Source: Reyranella sp. CPCC 100927 (lineage in GTDB: Bacteria; Pseudomonadota; Alphaproteobacteria; Reyranellales; Reyranellaceae). Taken from it: a stretch of DNA of 39,725 nt. Location of the stretch: the NCBI RefSeq assembly GCF_007859315.1, contig NZ_VOHA01000040.1:1-39725 (forward strand). The letters are read 5' to 3'. Shown one piece after another: positions 15,301 to 22,725 of this stretch. The notes under the pieces are model-generated. The model was not told the DNA's origin, did not search any database, and worked only from the letters and a program-made list of their open reading frames with translations. Position numbers and translations under genes: made by a program. The stretch's first letter is position 1, and every line of letters begins with the position of its first letter.

Positions 15301-18300
15301 CGTAGTTGCTGTTGCCCAACGATCCCTGCAGGATCGCATAGGTCCCGACATTCTCCCCGGCGGTGCGGGTCAGCGCACCGGAGAGTGTATCGCCGCCGAC
15401 CAGGCTCCCCGATGTGACCTGATAGGTCCGTGTCGGATCGACATTGCCGTAGATCTTGGTCCCGGCATCGGCCGTCACCGTAATCGGGCGCGCGCCGATG
15501 GTGAGATTGGCGCCGACATAGGTGATGGCATAGTTGCTGTTGGCCAATGATCCTTGAAGGATGGCGTAGGCGCCGACGTTCTCGCCTGGATTGCGCGCCA
15601 GGCCACCGGAGAGCGTGTCGCCGCCGACCAGGTTGCCCGACGTGACTTGGTAGGTGAGCGCCGGATCGGCATTTCCGTAGGTCTTGCTCTTAGCATCCGC
15701 CGTCACCGTGATCGGACGGGCGCCGATGGTGAGGTTGGCGCCGACATAGGTGAGCGTGTAATTGCTGCTGGCGGCCAGTGACCCTTGGAGGATCGCGTAG
15801 GTGCCGACGTTCTGGCCTAAATTGCGCGCCAGGCTGCCGGAGAGCGTGTCGGCAAACGCGAGACCGCTGCCGCCAACACTGTACGTCAGCGCCGGATCGG
15901 CATCGCCATATACCTTGGTCTTGGCCTGGGCCGTCACCGTGATCGGACGGCGATTGATGGTCAGGTTGGCGCCGGCAAAGGTGATGGCGTAGTTGCTGTT
16001 GGCGAGCGACCCCTGGTTGATGGCGTAGGGGCCGACGTTCTCACCGGGTGCGCGCCCCAGACTGCCGCCGAGCGCATCGGCGCCGACAAGATTGCCCGCG
16101 GTGATCTGGTAGGTAAGCGTCGGATCGACATTACCGTAGATCTTGCTGTTGGCGTCGGCCGTCACCGTGATCGGGCGGGCACCGATGGTGAGGTTGGCGC
16201 CGACATAGGTGATGTTGTAGTTGCTGTTGGTCAGGTTGTTCTGGTTGATCGCATACGTGCCGACATTGGTGCCGCTGACGCGCGACAGGGACCCGCTGAG
16301 CGCGTCGCCGTTCACCAGGTTGCCGGACGTGATCTGGTAGGTCAGCGCCGGATCGGCATTGCCGTAGGTCTTGGTCTTGGCATCCGCCGTCACCGTGATC
16401 GGGCGCCGCGCGATGGTGAGCGTGCCGCTGACGGTGCTCGTGTTCAGGAAGTAGCCACTCTTGCCGCCGGCAAAGGCGGTGCTGGCCGTGTCGCTGATAG
16501 AGAAACTCCGGCTAGTGCCGGCGCTCGTGGTCGCGGTCGGCGCCCCGCTGGGGTAGTCGACCTGGACCGACCCGGACACCAGCAGCGTCGCCAGGGTGTC
16601 ACCAGCGCGCAGGCTGCCCGCCGTCAGAACGGGCGCATCGAAGCTGGGATTGGGATCGCCGTAGGGGCGCGACTGACTCCCGCCCGGCCCGAAGCTCAGC
16701 CGTGCCGCGTCGGCTTTATCCATGACGCCGATGCGGGTGACCGTGCTGCCCTCGACAAAGCGGATCGTCTCGCCGCCAAGGACGCCCGTGATGGTCTTGC
16801 CGCTTGCTTCGCCCAACCAGCTGATGCTATCGCCGGTGCCGCTGGTGAGCACGCTGTTGGCGCCCACGATGATGTTGCGGTCCGGCAGGGCGATATTGTC
16901 GCCGGACGTCAGATTGCCGTTCAGTTCGACGCTGCCACCCGCCGAAGCCATCGCCACGGCAATGTTCTGGACGCTACCGCTGTTCACGGTGGTGATCGTG
17001 CCGAGGCGAATGTCGCCACCGGTCGAGCCGTTGCCCATCGTGATCGTGACAGCACCCGTGCCGGCAAGGATCGTTGCGCCGCGCATGTCGATCGTCGCGG
17101 CGCCGGCATCGCGTTGACCGGTGATCCTGCTGCTGTTGCTGGTGTTGGCGATCAGCGTGATACTGCCGTTGTCGGTCGTGATCACCGAGCCGGCGGCGAT
17201 GATGATGCTGCGGCCGGCCTCCAACGTGATGTTGCCGCCGTTGTTGCTGCCGGGGCCACTGGCGCTCCAGCCGTTGTTGACGAAGATGTCGTTGTTGGCC
17301 TGCAGCGTGACGCTGGTGCCCTTGTCGAGGATGGCCGTGAGGCTGCTCGGCGCGATGAAGGCGACGCCGGAGCTGTTCTCGCCGAACGCGTCGTTCCCGC
17401 TGACGCTCGCGCTGCCGCCGTTGTCGATGACGATGTTCTTGGGATCGAGCAGAAGCTGACCGCCGGCGCCGATCTCGAGCTTGGCGAGATCGACGAAGGC
17501 CAGGTTCTCCTTGCCCGAGATCTCGACCGAACCGGCCGACGACGCACCGGTCGCGCGCACCACGCCGTTCATCCAGGTCGTGCCGTTGGCCCACACGATG
17601 GCGGTGCCGCCGGTATTGCCGCCCGACACGTCGATGGTCACGCTGTTGGCGACCCGTGTCTGCGTCGCGCTGTGCAGCGCCGGTGCGTCCGCCCAGCGCG
17701 TCACGTACGTCGCCCGGAGCGCCGGCGACAGGTCGTGCGGTGCGCCGCCCTGGAAGGCGCCGCCGATACGGATCAACCCGCCGACATGACCGCCGGTCGC
17801 CAGCAGGCTCGCCTGCGTCACCCGCACATCGTCCGCCGTCAGGTCGATTCGCCCGCCTGTCGTGACGCCGCTGGCCAGGAATGTGCCCGATGCATCCAGC
17901 CGCGTGCCGCCGTTGACCGTGATCGTGCCGCCCACGGTGCCACCCGACACGTCGAGCGTACCCGTCGTCGTCACCGCGTTGCCGCTGATGCCGATGTCGC
18001 CGCCACGCTGCGTGCCGCCGCTGGCCGCGATGCGGCCGGATGTCTTCACCGAACCGCCGGGCCCGCCATCGATGTCCACCTTGCCGCGCTGCACCGTGAC
18101 CGGCGTCTTGGTCGGCGGCGCCACGGTATCGGCGCCAAACACCACGCCGCCATCGGTGCGCATCACCGTGCGCGCTTCGACGGTGCCCGAGACCGTGACG
18201 GCCGCCCGCGCCACGTCGGCCGTCGTCGCCGCGCGCATCGCCACGGGCCCGCCATTGGCCTGGATGCGCCCGGTGTGCTTGATCAGCGCCTCGCTCCGGT

Positions 18301-19024
18301 CGGCGTCGGCCGTCGGCACCGACACCTGCAGGAAGCCATCGCCCTGCAGGTCCACAACCACACGCTCACCCGCCGCCAGCCCGACACGACCGCCGTTGGC
18401 CGTGATGGTGCCCTCATTGACGACGCGGCCGCCCATCAGCACCACGCTGCCGCCCGGTGCGGCCTCGATCGTGCCCTGGTTGACGACACTGCCCGACCGG
18501 CCCTTGCCCTCGAACACCGTACGACCGGCCAGAAAGTCGCTGTTCTTGATATCCAGCGTCGATGCCACGAAGGCGCCGCCGCGCACCACGCCCGACGGCG
18601 TGATCTGGATGCCGTTGGGGTTGACCAGGAAGACCTGGCCGTTGGCGCTGAGCTGGCCGGCAATGACCGAACCGGTACTGCCGGTAACCCGGTTGAGCGT
18701 GGCCGACGACGCGGACGGCTGCTGGAAGTCGACGCGGCCCCCCGCGCCGACATTGAACGTCTGCCAATTGACGACGCCCCGATCGGTCGTCTGGCGCACG
18801 GTCATCTGACCGCCCACCGGCTGCCCGATGGTGACCGATCCGGCCGCCACCCGTCCGCCCGTCGGCAGCGTCTGGCCGGCCACGGGCGCAGCGGCCACCG
18901 TCAGCAGTCCAATGCCGACGGCCAGCGCCAGCAGCGACACAGACCCGTCACCCCACGACGACCGGCGAGACTCAAGCGGCCACGACGGCGCGCCTCCGCC
19001 CAGACGGACCCGTTGTGCGCTCAT
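12332..19024 (-). CDS. TpsA exoprotein, filamentous-haemagglutinin type, with YDG/MBG-like repeats
   Basis: A 2,230-residue secreted protein. An N-terminal extended signal region (hydrophobic SVSLLALAVGIGLLTVAA) precedes the TPS domain, with GQTLPTGG, VNWQTFNVGAGGRVDF and VFLVNPNGIQITPSG (the conserved NPNGI motif). A long right-handed beta-helix rich in G, N, T and V follows. Then come 17 tandem repeats of about 76 residues (RPITVTADAKTKTYGDADPALTY type), preceded by one degenerate unit, and a short C-terminal tail. Such proteins act as adhesins or biofilm factors in the family. I chose the ATG at 19024; a TTG at 19051 is in frame. The ribosome site is weak. The repeat region is extremely similar at DNA level, so assembly collapse is possible. 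No C-terminal toxin domain is seen. Confidence 0.92.
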   Translation of the reverse strand: MSAQRVRLGGGAPSWPLESRRSSWGDGSVSLLALAVGIGLLTVAAAPVAGQTLPTGGRVAAGSVTIGQPVGGQMTVRQTTDRGVVNWQTFNVGAGGRVDFQQPSASSATLNRVTGSTGSVIAGQLSANGQVFLVNPNGIQITPSGVVRGGAFVASTLDIKNSDFLAGRTVFEGKGRSGSVVNQGTIEAAPGGSVVLMGGRVVNEGTITANGGRVGLAAGERVVVDLQGDGFLQVSVPTADADRSEALIKHTGRIQANGGPVAMRAATTADVARAAVTVSGTVEARTVMRTDGGVVFGADTVAPPTKTPVTVQRGKVDIDGGPGGSVKTSGRIAASGGTQRGGDIGISGNAVTTTGTLDVSGGTVGGTITVNGGTRLDASGTFLASGVTTGGRIDLTADDVRVTQASLLATGGHVGGLIRIGGAFQGGAPHDLSPALRATYVTRWADAPALHSATQTRVANSVTIDVSGGNTGGTAIVWANGTTWMNGVVRATGASSAGSVEISGKENLAFVDLAKLEIGAGGQLLLDPKNIVIDNGGSASVSGNDAFGENSSGVAFIAPSSLTAILDKGTSVTLQANNDIFVNNGWSASGPGSNNGGNITLEAGRSIIIAAGSVITTDNGSITLIANTSNSSRITGQRDAGAATIDMRGATILAGTGAVTITMGNGSTGGDIRLGTITTVNSGSVQNIAVAMASAGGSVELNGNLTSGDNIALPDRNIIVGANSVLTSGTGDSISWLGEASGKTITGVLGGETIRFVEGSTVTRIGVMDKADAARLSFGPGGSQSRPYGDPNPSFDAPVLTAGSLRAGDTLATLLVSGSVQVDYPSGAPTATTSAGTSRSFSISDTASTAFAGGKSGYFLNTSTVSGTLTIARRPITVTADAKTKTYGNADPALTYQITSGNLVNGDALSGSLSRVSGTNVGTYAINQNNLTNSNYNITYVGANLTIGARPITVTADANSKIYGNVDPTLTYQITAGNLVGADALGGSLGRAPGENVGPYAINQGSLANSNYAITFAGANLTINRRPITVTAQAKTKVYGDADPALTYSVGGSGLAFADTLSGSLARNLGQNVGTYAILQGSLAASSNYTLTYVGANLTIGARPITVTADAKSKTYGNADPALTYQVTSGNLVGGDTLSGGLARNPGENVGAYAILQGSLANSNYAITYVGANLTIGARPITVTADAGTKIYGNVDPTRTYQVTSGSLVGGDTLSGALTRTAGENVGTYAILQGSLGNSNYAITYVGANFAITARPITITADAKTKTYGDADPALTYRITSGGLAFSDTLSGALTRNAGENVGAYAILQGSLAASSNYAVTYVGANLTIGARPITVTADAKSKVYGDADPALTYRITSGSLVGGDTLNGALSRVSGNAVGTYAINQNTLTNTNNPNYAITYVGANIIITARPITVTADGGTKIYGNVDPTLTYLVTSGSLIGGDTLSGALTRNAGENVGTYAIVQGSLGNPNYAITYVGANFTITTRPITITADARTKTYGDADPALTYRITSGSLAFADTLSGALARNAGETVGAYAILQGSLTASSNYAVTYVGANLTIGQRPITVTADARSKIYGDADPALTYQVTSGTLVGGDTLSGALTRNAGETVGAYAILQGSLGNSNYAITYVGASLAIGARPITVTADSKTKTYGDADPALTYQITTGNLVGGDTLSGALTRNAGENAGAYAILQGSLGNSNYAITYVGANLTIGARPITVTADARTKIYGDADPALTYQVTSGNLVGGDTLSGGLTRNAGENVGAYAILQGSLANSNYAITYVGANLTISARPITVTADGKTKTYGDADPVLTYQVTSGNLVGSDTLSGGLMRNAGENVGAYAILQGSLGNSNYAITYVDANLTIGTRPITVTADGKTKTYGDADPALTYQVTSGNLVGSDTLSGGLTRNTGENVGAYTILQGTLANSNYAISYVGSDLTIAQRPITVTADAKTKTYGDADSALTYSVTSGNLAFADTLSGGLSRQPGENAGIYGIVQGSLNNANYVITYVGANLTITPAVLNVVADARTKVYGDADPVLTFAVNGFRFADSAATVLGGGLSRSPGESVLGGPYAIGQGSLAANGNYTLAYTPAALTITPRPLTVTADSHTKIALSPDPTFTWRVTAGNVVFGDTPTGALARSSSSDAPGAYPITQGTFSFGSNYALSVVEGVLTIQPLPTGPLPGITVVGATLPGAGGNGPLDGLYGEPSSAPVTCKIGKQATLICGTF
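12494..16409. repeat. 17 tandem ~230-bp repeats inside tpsA
   Basis: Each unit encodes about 76 residues beginning RPITVTAD and ending VGANLTIG. Units 1-15 (from 16409 leftward) are strongly alike; the last two (C-terminal) are divergent. Two subtypes can be told apart by the middle: GNLVGGDTLSG versus GLAFADTLSG, the latter usually with an extra residue (AASSNY). The subtypes recur in non-random order, which points to expansion by multi-unit duplication. Confidence 0.92.
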
Positions 19025-19051
19025 TGTGGCGGTGGCCCCCAATTGACCCAA

Positions 19052-19344
19052 TCGATGAGGAAAATTGATGATCTGCTTTCTCGCGGATCACGACATCGAT
19101 TGCACTTTCATGCATGAAAGTGAATTTCACACATTAATTCAATAGGATAGCCGTAGACAAAATATACCGTGTTCGGTGATGATTTCTGTCGAATTACTTT
19201 TTATATAATCAACATAGATCCAAAAATACGCACGAGCGTATTAATGCATTGATATTGAAAGTATTAATCTTCCGGCAGGCGGGCAGCCTTGATGACCCGG
19301 CATGACTTTTGCCGAGGCGGCTCAACGCTCAAAGCCAAGCGATT
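19052..19344. promoter_or_regulatory. AT-rich upstream region of tpsA with a 20-bp perfect palindrome
   Basis: This 290-bp gene-free stretch is far richer in A+T than its surroundings, especially 19100-19270. It contains CACTTTCATGCATGAAAGTG, a perfect palindrome, at 19103-19122, about 80 bp before the tpsA ATG. It also has TATATT- and TATAAA-like hexamers on the minus strand and two GTATTAAT words near 19238 and 19261. A dimeric regulator operator over the tpsA promoter is the natural reading; the factor is unknown. Confidence 0.6.
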
Positions 19345-19713
19345 TTAGTAGCCGTGCACGCTTTTGCGCCGGCGGCGCCGGATGGCGATGAACAACAGGA
19401 GCCGGGTGGCCAGCAACACGGACAGACCGACGAGGGCAACGGCCAATGCGCCCTGGATGCCTGCCCGATCAAACCGCGAGATATACGCCAGAGCGGTCGC
19501 AACGGAGAGGCTGGCGAGGAACACGAAAAGGCCAAGCCACCAGACGACCAGGCTGGCGCGCTCGTACCAGCGTAGATGGTCGCGCCAGTACAGCCCGTGG
19601 CGCAAAAGGCTCACGGCTTGTGGCCCCGCCGGACGAAGCCACACGATCGTTCGTCCCATGAGCCATAGAAGCAGGAAACCGACTCGCTCAGCTTCCCCGT
19701 AATACCTTGCCAA
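19345..19713 (-). CDS. Small membrane protein, function unknown
   Basis: A protein of up to 122 residues with two or three hydrophobic segments (LVVWWLGLFVFLASLSVATALAY spans the clearest; a second is near the C-terminus) and a strongly basic tail (AIRRRRRKSVHGY). The longest reading begins at TTG 19713. An ATG at 19659 (MGRTIVWLRPAG) would give 104 residues, and neither has a clear ribosome site. It lies alone between the tpsA control region and a gene-free stretch. I recognise no family. Confidence 0.5.
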   Translation of the reverse strand: MARYYGEAERVGFLLLWLMGRTIVWLRPAGPQAVSLLRHGLYWRDHLRWYERASLVVWWLGLFVFLASLSVATALAYISRFDRAGIQGALAVALVGLSVLLATRLLLFIAIRRRRRKSVHGY

Positions 19714-19826
19714 TATTCAAATGGATAAAGCATTCACATTGGTTAAGTCAGACTTGCGCCACTCAATAATACAGGCCTTCGCACAACAGCCGCAAGTGAG
19801 CGGCGTGGCTGCGCAGGCACCGACGC

Positions 19827-19856
19827 GGGCGTGCGCCGATCACTCGACGCACGCCC
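19827..19856 (-). terminator. Hairpin downstream of the 19866-20444 gene
   Basis: GGGCGTGCG, 12-nt loop, CGCACGCCC: a 9-bp perfect stem starting 9 nt after the stop codon of the minus-strand gene. No U-tract follows, so termination is uncertain. The rest of 19714-19865 shows no gene. Confidence 0.4.
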
Positions 19857-19865
19857 GTCTGCGCG

Positions 19866-20444
19866 TCAGCGGGCTTCCGTCCAACTCTCGGAAAACGCCA
19901 GGGCGCAGGTGCTGAAGGGGCGTCCCTCGCGCTCCCGCGCCCACGGGCTGCCTTTGGCCTGGACACCGTTGCGCGTCAGACGGGCGGCCAGCGACGGGAT
20001 GAGAACGGTGCACACGCCGTACGGCCGGCCCGGCGTGGCGTTGGGCTGCGTGTGGATCAGCAGGGGATCGCCGATATCGTGCCAGGTCAGCGCGATTTCC
20101 TCGCCCGGCGCCGACACGTGCTCGGTCCAGAAATAGTGCGGATCGCCCGACTTGTCGAAGGTGGCATCCGTGACCGCGATCGTCGTGTCGAGCAGTTCGG
20201 CGTTGAGCATGCCCTGCACGGTCTTCTGCAGCCAGCGGGTCATGGCGATGTTGTCGGAGTAGATCCGCCAGCGATTCTCGGTCAGCTCGCTCTTGAGATA
20301 GAGGACGTGTCCCGGTCCGGCCGGGCTGAACAGGATGCGCCAGTAGCTGGCGTCGGTGGTGTTGGGATCACCGTCCTTGGCGCTCAGCCGGATGAACGGG
20401 TTCTCGCCGGTCAGGATCACGCGGTTGGGGTCGGCAGTGGACAT
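19866..20444 (-). CDS. Conserved-looking hypothetical protein, 192 residues
   Basis: Starts MSTADPNRVILTGENPFIRL at 20444 with GGAG 9 nt upstream; the upstream open frame lacks coding character. The protein is soluble-looking, with beta-rich segments (YWRILFSPAGPGHVLYLKSE), a central NRWRIYSDNIAMTRWLQ stretch and HYFWTEHVSAPGEEIALTWHDIGDP. The last resembles a small lipocalin-like or cupin-like sheet protein. I cannot assign a family. It is divergent from the Vgb-like gene (20724) with 279 bp between them, which hold both promoters. Two cysteines occur near the C-terminus. Confidence 0.65.
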   Translation of the reverse strand: MSTADPNRVILTGENPFIRLSAKDGDPNTTDASYWRILFSPAGPGHVLYLKSELTENRWRIYSDNIAMTRWLQKTVQGMLNAELLDTTIAVTDATFDKSGDPHYFWTEHVSAPGEEIALTWHDIGDPLLIHTQPNATPGRPYGVCTVLIPSLAARLTRNGVQAKGSPWAREREGRPFSTCALAFSESWTEAR

Positions 20445-20723
20445 GGCGACAGGCTCCGGTTGATCAGAGGAATGCGGCCCGGCCGGGCGGCAACGGGCGA
20501 CAACAGTGGTGGGCACATGTGACAGGGAAAAGTCGACGACGCAGCGCCAGGCGGCCCCTGACTGCCGAATCGGCGCCCGCGCGAATAGTGCCGCCCCGGT
20601 GCAACCGATGGAAAGAACTTTCATGGCATAGCCGGTGTGACATGACCTGCATGTGATCCGGCAAGCGCATCAAATCGTCCCATACTGCGCTTCCCGAGCC
20701 CTTTTTCCCGCAGGGAGGCTCTG

Positions 20724-21728
20724 ATGCAGCGACGTCGTCTGCTTGCCCTGTCCGCCGGCGCACTGGCGACCCCGGCGATGATCACCGCACCGGCGCGAGC
20801 CGCCGTCGACACCCGCGAACAGCATGGTTATCGCATCCGCACCTATGGCGTGCGTGCCGGGTCGGGCTCGCGCGATGTGGCCTGCAACGCCGACGGCACC
20901 GTGTGGTTCTGCGGCCAGCGCGACGGCACCCTGAACCTGCTCGATCCACGCGATGGCGGATTGAAGGTGATCCCCCTGGGCCCCAACGCGGCGCCGCATG
21001 GCGTGGTGATCGGGCCCGACGGCGCAGCCTGGGTGACCGAGGGCGGCCAGAACGCGATTGCCCGCGTCGATGCGCGCGACCATCGCGTGCGGCTCTGGAA
21101 GCTGCCGGCCGAGAAACCCAGCGCCAATCTCAACACGCTGGTCTTCGACACCAGCGGCATCCTGTGGTTCACCGGCCAAAGCGGCATCATCGGCCGCTTC
21201 GAGCCTGCCCGGGAGCACATGCAGGTGTGGGACGCCCCGCGCGGCTATGGCCCCTACGGCATCACGCGCACGCCCCAAGGCACCATCTGGTACGTGTCGC
21301 TGGCCGGCAACCACCTGGCCCAGATCGACCTGGCCTCGGGCACGCCCCGCCTGGTCGAACCGCCGACGCCGCAGCAAGGCGCGCGCCGCGTGTGGTCCGA
21401 CAGCCAGGGCCGGCTATGGATCAGCGAATGGAACAGCGGCAACGTCTCCCGCCATGATCCCAGGAACAGCAGTTGGAAGACGTGGAAGCTGCCCGGCGAG
21501 CGGCCGCGCTGCTACTCGGTCTATGTCGATGACCGCGACGCCGTCTGGCTGACCGACTTCGCCGCCAACGCCATCGTGCGCTTCGATCCGTCCACCGAGA
21601 CCTTCCTGTCCTTCCCGTCGGACAAGCCGGGCGCCAACGTGCGCCAGATGGCGGGCCGGCCCGGTGAGGCCTGGGGCGGCGAATCGGGGACCAACCGCAT
21701 CGTCGTCATCGACAAGCCCGTTGCCTGA
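20724..21728 (+). CDS. Virginiamycin B lyase-like beta-propeller (Vgb/SMP-30 type), exported
   Basis: A 334-residue protein with a Tat-like signal (MQRRRLLALSAGALATPAM, cleavage near ARA 27). Seven or so repeated blade motifs follow: VACNADGTVWFCGQRDGTL, GVVIGPDGAAWVTEGGQN, DTSGILWFTGQSG, TRTPQGTIWYVSLAGN, SDSQGRLWISEWNSGN and YVDDRDAVWLTDFAAN. The pattern (D/G)G-x-(V/I/L)W(F/V)T is that of the Vgb streptogramin-lyase propeller. Most such proteins in environmental bacteria are not shown to degrade streptogramin, so I claim only the fold. A cytochrome c gene starts 3 nt after its stop, which suggests a redox or periplasmic oxidation role. It should not be annotated as resistance. Confidence 0.8.
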   Translation: MQRRRLLALSAGALATPAMITAPARAAVDTREQHGYRIRTYGVRAGSGSRDVACNADGTVWFCGQRDGTLNLLDPRDGGLKVIPLGPNAAPHGVVIGPDGAAWVTEGGQNAIARVDARDHRVRLWKLPAEKPSANLNTLVFDTSGILWFTGQSGIIGRFEPAREHMQVWDAPRGYGPYGITRTPQGTIWYVSLAGNHLAQIDLASGTPRLVEPPTPQQGARRVWSDSQGRLWISEWNSGNVSRHDPRNSSWKTWKLPGERPRCYSVYVDDRDAVWLTDFAANAIVRFDPSTETFLSFPSDKPGANVRQMAGRPGEAWGGESGTNRIVVIDKPVA

Positions 21729-21731
21729 GCG

Positions 21732-22097
21732 ATGCGGTCCTGGTGCGTCCCGGTTGTCTTGCTGGCCATTGCCGGCAGCGCCCAGGCCCAGGACTGCGCC
21801 CCGCAGGCCTTTGCGCCGTGCCAGGCCTGCCATGCCCTGACGCCGGATGCCGGCACCAGGCCAGGGCCGCAGTTGGCTGGCGTGGTCGGCCGGCCGGTCG
21901 CGGGCGATCCGGGATTCGACTACTCGCCAGCCCTGCGGACCGCCCGCGACCGGGGTGACGTTTGGACCCGCGACAGGCTCGACACCTTCCTGAGCGATCC
22001 CGAGGCGATGTACCCCGGCCTGTGGATGGGCAGTCCACCGATCCGCGATGCGAACCTGCGCTCTGCCCTACTTTGTGTCCTGGAACGCGGCCGCTAA
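21732..22097 (+). CDS. Small c-type cytochrome
   Basis: A 121-residue protein with a signal peptide (1-19, ends SAQAQ) and one haem motif CQACH (30-34). The class I pattern GPQLAGVVGRPVAGDPGFDYSPAL follows, with a Met ligand candidate in YPGLWMGSPPI. The C-terminal helix is present (LRSALLCVLERGR). It resembles the cytochrome c550-like or cycA group but is shorter at the Met loop. It starts 3 nt after the Vgb-like stop, so the two are probably translated together and may form an electron-transfer pair in the periplasm. Confidence 0.85.
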   Translation: MRSWCVPVVLLAIAGSAQAQDCAPQAFAPCQACHALTPDAGTRPGPQLAGVVGRPVAGDPGFDYSPALRTARDRGDVWTRDRLDTFLSDPEAMYPGLWMGSPPIRDANLRSALLCVLERGR

Positions 22098-22341
22098 GTG
22101 CATTCAGGCCATAGACCGACAAAATAAATTAGGTTACTAATGATTTGATAACACAATAAAAAGGCCGGGAAATTGCGGCTTCCTTTGCGGATATCGGATC
22201 GCCCTGAGCTGTGGTGAGGCTTTGACAGCCGTCATGAAAGCAACAAAAAGTCGCCTCTGCATTGCCGTGACAGTTTCCACGATACGCCGCATTCGGACTG
22301 CATCAACCGCCCCCTCGTAACCGCGTATGGGGAGGGTGTCC

Positions 22342-22698
22342 GTGTCTCACGCCCAGCCAGAAGCCAATGGTATGGATCTCGATTTCGGTGGCGAGCCCGA
22401 GTCGCCACAGGACGGCCGGCGCCTGCGAGGCCGCGCCACGCACGACAAGATGGTCAACGCCTGCCGCACACTGATGCGGCGCGGGGTCATGCGACCGACC
22501 GCGCCGGATGTCGCCTCCATCTCAGGCGTGGCGACGCGAACCGTCTTCACGCACTTCAAGGATATCCGCTCGCTCTACGCGCAGGCGATCGAGGAGCCGG
22601 AGCTGATGGCGGCCCTGCTGGACCGCCTGCCCGCAGATCGCAGCGAACTGTTCCGCGTGATGCTGCTGCGCGATAACACGCCGCTGGCGACCAACTAG
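22342..22698 (+). CDS. Short TetR-type helix-turn-helix protein
   Basis: A 118-residue protein with a TetR-like DNA-binding segment at about residues 34-85 (MVNACRTLMRRG, then APDVASISGVATRTVFTHFKDI). After it only about 35 residues remain, so the usual ligand-binding domain (another 120-150 residues) is missing. I chose the GTG at 22342, with GGGGAGGG about 6 nt upstream; the ATG at 22327 lies before that site. No continuation is seen in other frames before the convergent acyl-CoA dehydrogenase stop at 22726, so this is either a minimal regulator or a truncated gene. The 244 bp before it are AT-rich. Confidence 0.65.
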   Translation: MSHAQPEANGMDLDFGGEPESPQDGRRLRGRATHDKMVNACRTLMRRGVMRPTAPDVASISGVATRTVFTHFKDIRSLYAQAIEEPELMAALLDRLPADRSELFRVMLLRDNTPLATN

Positions 22699-22725
22699 CG
22701 TCGGTCGCCGCCGCTTTCGCTGGCG

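Noticed and set aside
12494-16409. Regular repeats considered as a CRISPR array
   Set aside because: Units are about 230 bp, directly adjoining and in one coding frame. There are no short repeat-spacer units and no cas genes.
20724-21728. Virginiamycin (streptogramin) resistance gene
   Set aside because: The propeller motif is shared by many non-resistance proteins. An export signal and coupled cytochrome c point elsewhere.
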